DNA from: Nitrososphaeraceae archaeon
GTDB lineage: Archaea; Thermoproteota; Nitrososphaeria; Nitrososphaerales; Nitrososphaeraceae
DNA: 48,622 nt
Assembly (NCBI GenBank): GCA_021325295.1
Contig: JAJPHM010000045.1
Span: forward strand, 1-48,622
Direction: 5' to 3'
The notes beneath the pieces are model-generated. The model ran no database searches and was not told the DNA's origin. It saw only the letters and a program-made list of their open reading frames with translations. Made by a program: the position numbers and the translations under genes. Shown here one piece after another: positions 16,671 through 24,757 of this stretch (its first letter is position 1; the number at the start of each line of letters is the position of its first letter).

Positions 16671-17630
16671 ATGAACAAGCTTAATCTGGCGTTAGGGCTA
16701 GCCCTAGCGCTTAGCACTATAGGAGTGAGTCTAGGGATTGCTCTGGCACAATCAGCGACAAATCAAGCAGGCACAGGTTCTGCTAACAGCAACAATACTT
16801 CGACGACAGCCAATTCGACAACCAGCGCTTCGAATACAATGGGTACAACTACAGCAGCATCAAGCTCCTCTTTTGTAGCCATAGGCGGAATAGGTACCCT
16901 CATCTCATTGGCCAATACTGGCACGACTGCAGCTGAAACAACAAATTCTTCTACTGTCAGTAGCAACGCCACATCATCGACTTCTTCCACAAACGCAACT
17001 GTGAGTACATCTAATTCCACTCAGGGCGGCTCGTCTGGTAATTTAACAGAAGTAATGCCATCCAACACTACGTCATCTTCTTCCTCCCTCATTTCCGGCT
17101 CTTCCAGCGCCAATGCTACGAATATTTCAGGAACAACCAGCGCCGTGCCCCGATTACCATACACTCTAGTTGGAACGTGGAGCATGACTGTAAATAATGG
17201 CATGCCATCCAGCTTTTTGGCCATATTTACGATGGTTCACACTGATGGGTCCGACAGGCATACCCATACTATTACAAACTTTGTGCCAGACAGCAACGCG
17301 GCCCCTATGACCCTCAATCCAAATGGCAATACAACGATATCCGGCAAGGCAGACGTTTCGCTAAATGGTACGCTAAAGTGGTCAGGGATCCACACCGTAA
17401 TAACAATAGGAAAGATGAATTCAATAAGCATTGCACTAGATTCGGCAGCTACCAACAACCACTTTGGCGGGCAGCTAATTTATGGCGTGGTGAATTCAAT
17501 ACAGCAGACTAGCGGTACCAGCCAGTCTGCGACTACAGGCACATCCAGCTCTTCTTCTATACCAGCAAAAAATGCTGCGACAACAAATTCCACTGCTGCA
17601 AACTCGACCACAAGCAGCATGGGCAGGTAG
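16671..17630 (+). CDS. Secreted Ser/Thr-rich protein
   Basis: A 319-residue exported protein. It has a signal peptide (MNKLNLALGLALALSTIGVS, likely cleavage after LAQ near residue 27). A long Ser/Thr/Asn/Ala low-complexity region (about 28-155) is full of N-x-S/T sequons, so it is likely to be heavily glycosylated. A compact beta-rich domain follows (about 160-280), starting LVGTWSMTVNNGMPSSFLAI and containing a His-rich patch SDRHTHTITNF. The C-terminus is again Ser/Thr-rich with no anchor. It is probably a cell-envelope or extracellular protein; the family is not known to me. Confidence 0.8.
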   Translation: MNKLNLALGLALALSTIGVSLGIALAQSATNQAGTGSANSNNTSTTANSTTSASNTMGTTTAASSSSFVAIGGIGTLISLANTGTTAAETTNSSTVSSNATSSTSSTNATVSTSNSTQGGSSGNLTEVMPSNTTSSSSSLISGSSSANATNISGTTSAVPRLPYTLVGTWSMTVNNGMPSSFLAIFTMVHTDGSDRHTHTITNFVPDSNAAPMTLNPNGNTTISGKADVSLNGTLKWSGIHTVITIGKMNSISIALDSAATNNHFGGQLIYGVVNSIQQTSGTSQSATTGTSSSSSIPAKNAATTNSTAANSTTSSMGR

Positions 17631-17735
17631 GCAAATAGATGAATAGGCAAGACAAAACAAGACAAAATAAAACAAAATACACCAAGCCATCGGACTAGCG
17701 GTTAATAGGCTGGTCGGAAGCATAGTTGGCTTCAT

Positions 17736-17770
17736 GTTCGACCAACCGTCGGTTGAACACCCCTCTTTTT
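17736..17770 (+). terminator. Hairpin terminator with T-tract
   Basis: GTTCGACC and GGTTGAAC form an 8-bp stem (one G-T pair) with the loop AACCGTC, followed shortly by six T residues (17765-17770). It could end the transcript of the secreted protein gene. The 318-base gap 17631-17948 also holds a tandem A-rich repeat of AAGACAAAA units near 17648-17680. Confidence 0.55.
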
Positions 17771-17948
17771 TACCAACTTTCTATCCTGATCAGAAATGCA
17801 CTAGGTGATTATGCTTTTGGTGACAAGTTTCATTGTTTTCGTTGCAATTGTACTAGTTAGTAACTGAACTACGATTGTCATAAAATTACAAAACTGTGAG
17901 CATAATTGTTTTATAATTCGTCTCAAGCAGAGAAAATAGTTCCGGAAT

Positions 17949-18221
17949 TTGGCGAAGGATAGCGATGACCATATCAACGACATTAAGCCAATTCCTTCAC
18001 CAAAGTTAAAGAAAGCACTCTCAATTGCCACTCAGGGTCTTGGACAATCGTACAGGCAGGCTCTGTCAGATGAGCTGGAAAACCATGGCATAGTCTTACT
18101 TGGAAAAACATCTTATTCTCTAAGCGAGCTTGGAGCAGCGTTGGAGAAGATTTTTGATGAAGATGGCTCAAATCTGCTGATGCAAAGAGTACGAAAGGCA
18201 TTGGCGGAGGTAGCTAGCTAG
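17949..18221 (+). CDS. Small hypothetical protein
   Basis: A 90-residue helical protein from TTG 17949 (MAKDSDDHINDIKPIPSPKL). A central LSIATQGLGQSYRQALSDEL is followed by ELENHGIVLLGKTSYSLSEL and an acidic helix, a pattern like a small helical sensor or two-component-type output domain. No catalytic motif. I do not recognise the family firmly. It stands alone between a terminator and a convergent membrane gene. Confidence 0.6.
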   Translation: MAKDSDDHINDIKPIPSPKLKKALSIATQGLGQSYRQALSDELENHGIVLLGKTSYSLSELGAALEKIFDEDGSNLLMQRVRKALAEVAS

Positions 18222-18350
18222 AATTATCAGTATACCACATGATTTCGAACAGTTGTCGTGAGCAATGCAATACCCATCAATACCCTTATTGATATCAAGA
18301 GTAGAATCAATTTACAAAGTTAAATAATTTCATCAAGGTCGGTAAATCAT

Positions 18351-18977
18351 CTACAGTCGCTTGCTATTTCCTATATCTACTGTACCGACCTTGTCCATAA
18401 CATCCAGCATTGCCTGTTGCGATATCCAGCTTCTTGGAATCTTCATTTCTAGAGCAGGCAGCCTCACCAGAGGGTCTATCTTCCTTTCAGGAATTTCCTT
18501 TATTATTTCTCTGGCGTAACGCATTTCGTCTATGCTTATCTCTGGCTTGCATGACAGGGAGATCATTTTTGGTTTTATCACCCCTAGCCTAGATAGATTG
18601 TAGTAGATCAAGTAGACAAGTATGCCGCCTGAGACGGCAAATAGTGTATCAGTGGTAGGTGCATCAATGTATCCGCGACTAAGAGCAACCATTCCTAGCA
18701 TGAAGGCCAACACGGCTGTTAGCCCCAAGCCAAAGTTTAGTGGAAGTGCATAGAATTCATAGTTCTTTACACTGCTTCTAACATTGCGCCTCAGATTAGC
18801 ATAAGGCACCTGCTCGAGGACCTTCTGAACCTGATCCAAAATCTCTTGGTACCTGTTCCACCTGTCTATTTGCTGCTGGTAATCTGTCTGGGGCACTGGA
18901 CTTGACGCAGTTCGCTCTAGCGTCTGTATGATATCGTTAATCCCGTCCTGTTCTCCCATACCGGCGAAATTTCGCAA
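18351..18977 (-). CDS. Two-TM membrane protein of unknown function
   Basis: A 208-residue protein with a helical cytoplasmic N-terminus (residues 1-75, DYQQQIDRWNRYQEILDQVQ). Two hydrophobic segments follow (about 77-102, LPLNFGLGLTAVLAFMLGMV, and 110-128, LFAVSGGILVYLIYYNL). The 75-residue C-terminal domain includes EMRYAREIIKEIPERKIDPL. Met7 is an alternative start. No family identified. Confidence 0.7.
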   Translation of the reverse strand: MRNFAGMGEQDGINDIIQTLERTASSPVPQTDYQQQIDRWNRYQEILDQVQKVLEQVPYANLRRNVRSSVKNYEFYALPLNFGLGLTAVLAFMLGMVALSRGYIDAPTTDTLFAVSGGILVYLIYYNLSRLGVIKPKMISLSCKPEISIDEMRYAREIIKEIPERKIDPLVRLPALEMKIPRSWISQQAMLDVMDKVGTVDIGNSKRL

Positions 18978-19109
18978 ATATTGTTTTTAAGAGTTTTTGA
19001 TACATTTATTTACGAATGTTTCATGATGCACACGCTGTATATCCTGTTCCGGCCCTTCATCAGGTCGCGCTGACGCATGCACGTGGTCAGTATTTTGATT
19101 AGTGTTGTG

Positions 19110-19505
19110 TCACCAGCCTTCTACCTGCAGCTTGGGAACACGCTCGAAGTGCTTCTTATTCCTCGTTATTAGGATCTGCTTGTTTGCAATGGCGATGCTT
19201 GCAATGAGGAGGTCTGACTCTCCGATTGGGCTTGACTTTATTACGGCATCCAGCTCACCTACCAACCTTGCAGACTCGCGGTCAAGCGTAATCAATTCTA
19301 GCGAATCAAGCAGCCGCTTTACCTTGGCCGCTTCCTTTTGTCCATCCTTAGACCGGTATGCACCTTTCCACAGTTCTGCAGCATTTACCGTAGTTGTAAT
19401 GGCTATGGTGTCCCCACCTCCTGCTTGCAGGTCTTCAAGCTTTCTTATCGCAGCCTGGTCCTTTTGCAGGTAGGCTATCAAAAAGTCAGTGTCGAAGCAG
19501 ACCAT
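19110..19505 (-). CDS. vapC: PIN-domain toxin (VapC), paralogue of 11812
   Basis: A 131-residue PIN ribonuclease. MVCFDTDFLIAYLQKDQAAI carries D5 and D7, AAELWKGAYRSK the Glu, IGESDLLIASIAI the central Asp, and ITRNKKHFERVPKL closes the fold. It is close to the toxin at 11812-12204 along its whole length. It lies 3 bases downstream of its antitoxin. Confidence 0.92.
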   Translation of the reverse strand: MVCFDTDFLIAYLQKDQAAIRKLEDLQAGGGDTIAITTTVNAAELWKGAYRSKDGQKEAAKVKRLLDSLELITLDRESARLVGELDAVIKSSPIGESDLLIASIAIANKQILITRNKKHFERVPKLQVEGW

Positions 19506-19508
19506 TTT

Positions 19509-19739
19509 TCAGCTCAGAGCTTCATTGCGTAGCTTGAAGTTCTTTCTGAACTCGCTACTGGCCTCTTTCATCTGTCTCGCAGTTTCCGAGCTAATTGGCT
19601 CGAAATCCTCTTCTTGCACAAGTTCAAGAAGTTTTGCGACGCTTCCCTTCTCTGAGCCGAGTCTTAGTATTACGTCTGTGAAGGACTCGTTCTTCCTCTT
19701 TCTTCTTTTCAATACTTCGTAGGCTTTTTCAGAGATCAT
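19509..19739 (-). CDS. vapB: VapB-type antitoxin (DUF217 family)
   Basis: A 76-residue paralogue of the antitoxin at 12209, identical over much of MISEKAYEVLKRRKRKNESF and SSEFRKNFK. The paralogue has a six-codon N-terminal extension (MGNKTI). Here the matching codons are present (CTG GCC TCC AAG ACA ATA) but the first is CTG, so either the start has moved to ATG 19739 or an unusual CTG at 19757 is used. It is coupled to vapC. Confidence 0.88.
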   Translation of the reverse strand: MISEKAYEVLKRRKRKNESFTDVILRLGSEKGSVAKLLELVQEEDFEPISSETARQMKEASSEFRKNFKLRNEALS

Positions 19740-19770
19740 TATTGTCTTGGAGGCCAGATTCTTTCACTAA

Positions 19771-19800
19771 CTATATATACATATCTGTGTATATAAACTT
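19771..19800 (-). promoter_or_regulatory. Promoter region of the second vapBC paralogue
   Basis: The plus-strand sequence CTATATATAC...CTGTGTATATAAAC holds two TATA-like boxes on the minus strand. It resembles the promoter of the paralogous module (CTGTATATATAAA at 12466-12478), so the operator seems to have been copied with the genes. Confidence 0.45.
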
Positions 19801-19895
19801 TAAAACCAAGCAGAACCCAAAAGACAAGTCTAGAAATCTATGTGATGGGATTTAATTCCATCTTTTACTTTTCAGCAAATGGATCAGGACAAAAA

Positions 19896-20342
19896 CTAGC
19901 CCATACTATTTACTGCCTGTTCAAACTGCTGAATTCTGCTCTGCAATCCGCTCTTTATTTTGCCCTTGGCAAAAACACCAAGCATCGCTCCAAGCTTGCC
20001 AAATTTCAAATCAGCCTTGACAGAGACCTTGGTTTTAGCAGGGTCAGAATCAGGCTCCAGAGTTATCTCAACAACTGTTCCTTTCGTATCTCCGTCAATA
20101 ACTTCACTTCTGAGAAAGCGCTTTGGCTCAAAAGCATGCCTTGTGGTCTGGTGAATGTTCCTCCCTGCTGCCACGATATCCTCCTCGACTGTCACCCTAT
20201 TGTCTGACCTGTCAATTACCTTTAGAGACTTGTATGTATCAGGGAACCGGGCAGGCAATTTCTCAAAATCGGTGATTAGATTGTATATCTTTTCCTGCGG
20301 AGCCGATATAGCACTCGAGAAGTCTACTTTTACCATATTCAA
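19896..20342 (-). CDS. SRPBCC (START-like) ligand-binding protein
   Basis: A 148-residue protein of the polyketide cyclase/dehydrase (SRPBCC) superfamily. It begins VKVDFSSAISAPQEKIYNLI followed by TDFEKLPARFPDTYKSLKVI, the strand-helix-helix start of the helix-grip fold. Alternating strands follow (TVEEDIVAAG; TVVEITLEPD), and a long C-terminal helix (LQSRIQQFEQAVNSM). The fold binds hydrophobic ligands; the ligand is unknown. Confidence 0.8.
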   Translation of the reverse strand: MNMVKVDFSSAISAPQEKIYNLITDFEKLPARFPDTYKSLKVIDRSDNRVTVEEDIVAAGRNIHQTTRHAFEPKRFLRSEVIDGDTKGTVVEITLEPDSDPAKTKVSVKADLKFGKLGAMLGVFAKGKIKSGLQSRIQQFEQAVNSMG

Positions 20343-20462
20343 GACAGAACAATGCAGTCATTTTTAAATGCATTTCAACTATTCTTGCTTATACTCCACG
20401 CTCAAATTGATCAGGTACAAATTACCCTGCCATAGAATGGCAGAAACACCTGGCCTTGAATT

Positions 20463-20993
20463 CTAATTCAAGTAGTGCTTTCTTTTCAGAAGGCTGATAA
20501 TTAGCTCTGCGCTATCGTCGATATTCTTTGCCTCTGTGTCTACTATCAGATCTGGATTCAATGGCTCTTCATAAGGATCCTGAATACCTGTCAGGTTGTT
20601 AATCTGCCCTGCAGATGCCTTTTTGTAAAGGCCCTTTGGATCTCTCTGGCGGCATGTTTCTGGAGTTGCTTTTATCCATATCTCAAAAAATCCTTCGCCT
20701 ATCATTTCTCGTGCGTTATCGCGAAAAGACCTGTATGGGGATATCAGAGCTACAATTACATTCACTCCATTCCGTGCCAAAAGCTGGCTTACATAAGCTA
20801 CCCTTTTTGCATGGATCTCTCTATCCTCTTTTGTGAACCCAAGGTTTGGGCTGAGATTCTTCCTTACCTCATCTCCGTCCAGCACTTCAACGGGTAAACC
20901 CTTGGCGGATAAGTGGTCCTTGAGGATATATGATAATGTGGTCTTGCCCGATCCAGGCAAACCAGTTAGCCACAGCACAAAGCCTTTTTTCAT
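20463..20993 (-). CDS. cysC: Adenylylsulfate (APS) kinase
   Basis: Phosphorylates APS to PAPS, the sulfate donor for sulfotransferases. The P-loop is GLPGSGKTT (residues 11-19), then VEVLDGDEVRKNLSPNLGFT, the APS-binding EDREIHAKRVAYVSQLL, and ALISPYRSFRDNAREMIGEG. The lid region is DPKGLYKKASAGQINNLTGI. Length (176 aa) is normal and no sulfurylase is fused. PAPS supply matches the sulfotransferase at 456-1742. Confidence 0.95.
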   Translation of the reverse strand: MKKGFVLWLTGLPGSGKTTLSYILKDHLSAKGLPVEVLDGDEVRKNLSPNLGFTKEDREIHAKRVAYVSQLLARNGVNVIVALISPYRSFRDNAREMIGEGFFEIWIKATPETCRQRDPKGLYKKASAGQINNLTGIQDPYEEPLNPDLIVDTEAKNIDDSAELIISLLKRKHYLN

Positions 20994-21034
20994 ATAATTC
21001 TTCTATCTTGGTGTAGCATATGAATATTATGTAA

Positions 21035-22312
21035 CTATTCTGAAAGCTTTTTCTTCTGCACAATGTAAAATATTATGGCTGCCGCTCCGCCAGTAGCAGC
21101 TCCAATTACTATATAGTATGAATTATTCGTATGAGGATCAGCATTTACATGATCACTTCCTGCCATGCTTGCAGGAAGAATTCTGTATATTGTCCCATCA
21201 GGCAGATCCACAAGGTAAAGAAAGCCGTCAGGGCCAAACTTGACATCGGTTATGCCACCAAACCCGCTTCCAAAGACTATCTCGCTATTTGATGCTCCCT
21301 TGTGTAATTCTGGTGAACTTGCCTGAAACTGTGGAGAGTTGAGAACAAAGCCATCGCGGTTGCTATTTAGCTCAAACCGGTATAGATTTCCATCGTTAAA
21401 ACCACCTACAAAAACACTACTGCTATATTTTGAAAATGGTGCTCCTGTTGGAAACGCAATTCCGGTTGGAGCCACACATTGCTCCCACGTGAATTGAGGA
21501 TCATGGTAGACATAGTCTTCAAACTGGGGCAATGATGCTATTTGAGTGCTGTTTGCCGGCCCCATTATAACATCCCAGCCGCTGTTGAACTTTGGTGGTA
21601 CCATATTCACTTCATCGCAGCACGTATTACCATTTTCAGTATCCCACAGGCTGCCAGTTACCGGATCAACTGTCAGCCCAAAACTGTTTCTAATTCCGAT
21701 TGCATAGTATGGCCCTGGCGGCACCAAGGGCATTATCACGCTTGTATCATCAGGTTCGCCGGTCGGATGATTCTGAAGCTTTCCATACCTTCCTGCATCG
21801 CCTACTACAATATACAGAGTGCTGTTTTTGTCAAATGTCATAGCGCCTCCATTATGATAGGTCTGTGTCTGAGGCAGGTCTTTTATCAGTGTCCTGTTTA
21901 CAAGCTTCTCTGCAACCGGATCCCAGTCATAACTGTAGACCCTTTTGCCTAGTGCAACCTTGCCGGTATTGTCAGATTCAGTAAAGTAGAGGTATACCTT
22001 GTTTCCCTTGGTTGCTATAGAAAGCATGCCCTGCTCCCCAACGGCATCAACATTCTCATGAAGGACAGGGTTGGGCTGCAGCACACCGTTCCGGATAAGC
22101 TGGACATCACCGGATGCCTTTTCCAGAACCAAAATATCACCGCTGTTTCCCACAAAGCCTATTGTGGTAATGCTGCAGCATATCCCTGTGACATACTTTT
22201 GAACAACAAAGTCAGGGTCGTTGACGATGGCAGGCTGTGCCGATGCAGAACCTATCAATAATGCTGGAGACAGCGCAAGAAGAATAACCGCAAAGCCACT
22301 AGTTAGGCGCAA
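21035..22312 (-). CDS. PQQ-dependent-type sugar dehydrogenase (GSDH family), membrane-anchored
   Basis: A 425-residue exported beta-propeller of the glucose/sorbosone dehydrogenase family. A signal peptide (about 1-25, ending SASAQ) and a C-terminal hydrophobic anchor (YYIVIGAATGGAAAIIFYIV then KKK) place it outside the cell. Family segments include LVLEKASGDVQLIRNG, the EQGMLSIA block, YHNGGAMTF, IGIRNSFGLTVDP and KFGPDGFLYLVD. Two Cys-Cys pairs (ICCSITT and NTCCDEVN) are notable and could form disulfides or bind metal. The start is TTG 22312. The cofactor and substrate are inferred from the family only. Confidence 0.85.
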   Translation of the reverse strand: MRLTSGFAVILLALSPALLIGSASAQPAIVNDPDFVVQKYVTGICCSITTIGFVGNSGDILVLEKASGDVQLIRNGVLQPNPVLHENVDAVGEQGMLSIATKGNKVYLYFTESDNTGKVALGKRVYSYDWDPVAEKLVNRTLIKDLPQTQTYHNGGAMTFDKNSTLYIVVGDAGRYGKLQNHPTGEPDDTSVIMPLVPPGPYYAIGIRNSFGLTVDPVTGSLWDTENGNTCCDEVNMVPPKFNSGWDVIMGPANSTQIASLPQFEDYVYHDPQFTWEQCVAPTGIAFPTGAPFSKYSSSVFVGGFNDGNLYRFELNSNRDGFVLNSPQFQASSPELHKGASNSEIVFGSGFGGITDVKFGPDGFLYLVDLPDGTIYRILPASMAGSDHVNADPHTNNSYYIVIGAATGGAAAIIFYIVQKKKLSE

Positions 22313-22390
22313 TTAGTCTACTATAAAAAATTAAATTATAAATATTCTGGATAATTTAAAGACCTTTTAGACGAGCGTGAAAATAGCCCT

Positions 22391-22649
22391 ATTTGCAACG
22401 GTTACGAGTAGCAAATAGCGTTGCAAATTGAATTTTTTAAGTCACGGGTAAATTCACGGGTAACCATTTACACTGCTCACGGTTAAATGCAACGGCTCAA
22501 ATGGTAAACGGTCACTGTTTTGCGTTGCAAATACAACACATCTAGAAGATTAAAACCATGCTCAAAAGGCTCTATTTGCAACGAAAAAACGTTGCAAATA
22601 GGAAAATTTACCTGTAAACAATAGTTCCCGAAGTGTTGAATTTGCAACG
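22391..22649. repeat. Iteron-like array of ATTTGCAACG motifs
   Basis: Six exact copies of the 10-mer in both orientations: forward at 22391-22400, 22574-22583 and 22640-22649; inverted at 22419-22428, 22523-22532 and 22590-22599. The pair at 22572-22601 makes a perfect palindrome with 12-bp arms (CTATTTGCAACG / CGTTGCAAATAG) around six A residues. Between them lie CACGGGTAA and GGTAAACGGTCACTG blocks that recur in 25804-26083. The whole 462-base gap 22313-22774 is otherwise non-coding. It could be a replication origin, integrase arm sites or an operator array. Confidence 0.8.
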
Positions 22650-22757
22650 CATGACGACAAGCGTCTTTCTTTTCTTTTTAATTAAGATTTGTCGCAACTA
22701 CCAAACTATAAGACCTACAAGACTATGTAAAAATGTTAATATACCGCAGTTTGGTTT

Positions 22758-22770
22758 AACGATAATCGTT
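22758..22770. promoter_or_regulatory. Palindrome before the first element gene
   Basis: AACGATAATCGTT, a perfect 13-base palindrome, ends 4 bases before the TTG start at 22775, with an A/T box (GTTAATATACC) about 30 bases upstream of the start. It may be an autoregulatory operator for the encoded HTH protein. Confidence 0.5.
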
Positions 22771-22774
22771 ACCA

Positions 22775-23188
22775 TTGCTAGTTAAAGAAGCCAAGACCAT
22801 CATCAGATACGATCGCACTACTGGTAAGTGGTTGACATACAAGCAGAACGTCAAACGACTAACAGAAGATGCAAAGGCTCTCCTTTGGAAATTAAGAAAG
22901 CGCAGCTGTAGCATCAATTACATCAGCAAGCGTCTTGGTATCAGCACAAAAACTACTTGGTATTGGCTACACAAGTTTGCCAGTGAAAAAGGTCTTCCAT
23001 TGGTTGACCTGCGACACTTCAATGATGGTATGTCAAAGTTGCCAAAGTTCAAGTCATTGCATGCATATCTTTTGGAGAAATTCGAAAAGACCAATGATAT
23101 CAGATGGCTACCAAATGATATCTATCAACTTGGAAGCTATCGTTTGTTTGAAATTGTAAAGTTGTCCAAGCCTCCATTTGGCAAATGA
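22775..23188 (+). CDS. Helix-turn-helix DNA-binding protein
   Basis: A 137-residue protein starting at TTG 22775. The central part reads ALLWKLRKRSCSINYISKRL followed by GISTKTTWYWLHKFA, a clear HTH of the resolvase/transposase (Hin-like or sigma-4-like) type: helix, turn at LGIS, recognition helix TKTTWYWL. The C-terminal half (LPKFKSLHAYLLEKFEKTND...) is not assigned. It is the leftmost gene of the element and beside the iteron array, so it is a candidate iteron-binding or excision factor. Confidence 0.7.
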   Translation: MLVKEAKTIIRYDRTTGKWLTYKQNVKRLTEDAKALLWKLRKRSCSINYISKRLGISTKTTWYWLHKFASEKGLPLVDLRHFNDGMSKLPKFKSLHAYLLEKFEKTNDIRWLPNDIYQLGSYRLFEIVKLSKPPFGK

Positions 23189-23292
23189 CTTTCTATTACA
23201 CCAACAGCTATTTTTGGTGAATAGTGATTCTCCTGTCACATGAACTTATTGAGCAAATCCTTTAAATGGTGGCATTTTGTAATACATTTTGA

Positions 23293-24426
23293 ATGGCTGA
23301 TTTTTCGGTTGGTTTGAACAAGGAAGCCAATGATAAGTTAGAGAAAATCGCCAAAGAAAAAGGTCTCAGCAAAATGGAAGCGGTAATTAAATTGATACTT
23401 GATGGCTCCATTTTGTTAGAAAAAACCAGCATCGAAAACAATCAGTGCATGTATGGTTGCTTCATAGTGACAGACATGAAGGACGGCAAGCGTGATTATA
23501 GCTGCCCCATAGTTGCAAGAGACCCTTCACTTGGCACCAAAGAAAACATGCCCTTGCTAAAGGAATACTGCGGTGGCTGTGAAAAAAAGAAGGTATGGGC
23601 TGCCTTTGTCAGAGAAAGCATGAACAACCCTGCAGTATTGGGAAAGGAAGTAAAGCCAGCGCAACAGCTCAGAGAAAATAGCACAGGTCAACAGACTGCC
23701 TTGCAACAAGGTGCCAAGGCCGAGCAACCAATAGACCAAACCACAGGCCAAGGCCAGTCAGTGACACCAGCTTTAGCACCATCACAACAGCAATCAACTA
23801 TGATGCCTATCTCTTCCAAAGTTGTCAATTGCGCTTATGGTGACGGAATGCATTCTGTCACTACATGCAGAGATACGAAATACAAAAAAGGATGCGGTCA
23901 GCGAATCTATTTCCATAATCACGGCACGACAAAGAAACCAATTTGGGAGGTCATGGATGCCGATGCGCATGTTCCGCATGACTGCCCCCACCACAGGATA
24001 CACACCACTCCAGCTGAACCATCTTCTGCATCAGCATCAACAACACCGTCAGCTCAAGTCGCTTCCAACTCTTCTGAAATGAGAGGTAATGGTAGTAGTT
24101 TTGCTCATGGTGAGAGCGCTAGTCCAAGCTCTTTCAATTTTTCACCACAAATTAGAGAAGCAAAGGAGATAGCAAGCTCTTCTCCCATAGGCTCACCTCC
24201 ATCCCGCCTCTCACAGAATAAGAGCAATGGCGACTTTACCATCAGGTGCACATCCTGCGAAATGAAATGGACGTATTCAGCATTCAAGACAAGCATCAAT
24301 CCGCTCAAGTCAATGACAGACAGAATTGAAAGTCATGTCCGTTACTTTCATGGAAGAGACATGGTTGAAAGCGAAAATCCACAAAACCACTTGGAGCGCA
24401 TTAAAGGAGAGGAGGGGCATAGATAG
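23293..24426 (+). CDS. RHH/zinc-finger multidomain protein
   Basis: A 377-residue element protein. Residues 1-45 are RHH-like (MADFSVGLNKEANDKLEKIA then a helix MEAVIKLILDG). Residues 50-105 form a Cys-rich module (CMYGC...YSCP...YCGGCEKKK). A Gln/Pro/Ser-rich linker precedes a second Cys/His module (NCAYGDGMHSVTTCRDTKYK then CGQ and HDCPHHR). Another Ser-rich linker leads to a C-terminal C2H2-like finger (IRCTSCEMKWTYSAFKT...HVRYFHGRD). Probably a DNA-binding protein of the element; I know no named family. Confidence 0.7.
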   Translation: MADFSVGLNKEANDKLEKIAKEKGLSKMEAVIKLILDGSILLEKTSIENNQCMYGCFIVTDMKDGKRDYSCPIVARDPSLGTKENMPLLKEYCGGCEKKKVWAAFVRESMNNPAVLGKEVKPAQQLRENSTGQQTALQQGAKAEQPIDQTTGQGQSVTPALAPSQQQSTMMPISSKVVNCAYGDGMHSVTTCRDTKYKKGCGQRIYFHNHGTTKKPIWEVMDADAHVPHDCPHHRIHTTPAEPSSASASTTPSAQVASNSSEMRGNGSSFAHGESASPSSFNFSPQIREAKEIASSSPIGSPPSRLSQNKSNGDFTIRCTSCEMKWTYSAFKTSINPLKSMTDRIESHVRYFHGRDMVESENPQNHLERIKGEEGHR

Positions 24427-24432
24427 TTGGTC

Positions 24433-24603
24433 ATGGATACTCTGTTCTGCCAGCATGTCAATGAGCATGGAATCGCTCTATCAGTGATTAGGCTAGCAGG
24501 CGAAGAGCCATGTGAACCCTATGTCTTTGTGATTGGCTGTCAAGCATGCTTGCTGAAAGTAAAACCATTGCTCAATACCTTGGGAGGAGAACGCTATGAA
24601 TGA
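24433..24603 (+). CDS. Mini-protein with three Cys
   Basis: A 56-residue ORF, ATG 24433 to TGA 24603, too short for standard calling. It contains FCQHVNEHG, GEEPCEPYVFVIGCQACLLK and a helical end. The C-x-x-C plus C/H pattern suggests a small zinc fold. Its end overlaps the next start by 8 bases and a GGAGGGG lies upstream, so it is coupled within the left operon. Confidence 0.5.
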   Translation: MDTLFCQHVNEHGIALSVIRLAGEEPCEPYVFVIGCQACLLKVKPLLNTLGGERYE

Positions 24604-24757
24604 ATCTGCATCAGGTCAGATGCTTGCAAAGCGTCCTGTTGATTCAAGCTACTCTGATATACAAATCTGCTATCGCTGTTTGCATCACAGCGATTGTCAT
24701 GAAGACATAAGAGGCAACAAGCAATGCATCATATGTAAAAAGGTGTGCTCTTGTTAA
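24596..24757 (+). CDS. Zinc-ribbon mini-protein
   Basis: A 53-residue ORF with ATG at 24596 and TAA at 24755-24757. CYRCLHHSDCHEDIRGNKQC followed by IICKKVCSC gives C-x-x-C...C-x-x-C ligands. GGGAGGAG lies about 6 bases upstream of the start. It ends in TAATG shared with the next gene. Confidence 0.6.
   Translation: MNESASGQMLAKRPVDSSYSDIQICYRCLHHSDCHEDIRGNKQCIICKKVCSC

Noticed and set aside
16763-17665. Several minus-strand Val/Glu-rich frames
   Set aside because: They are shadows of the Ser/Thr-rich codons of the secreted protein gene on the plus strand.
22391-22649. CRISPR-like spacing of short repeats
   Set aside because: The repeats are only 10 bases long, occur in both orientations and have irregular spacing; there are no cas genes.
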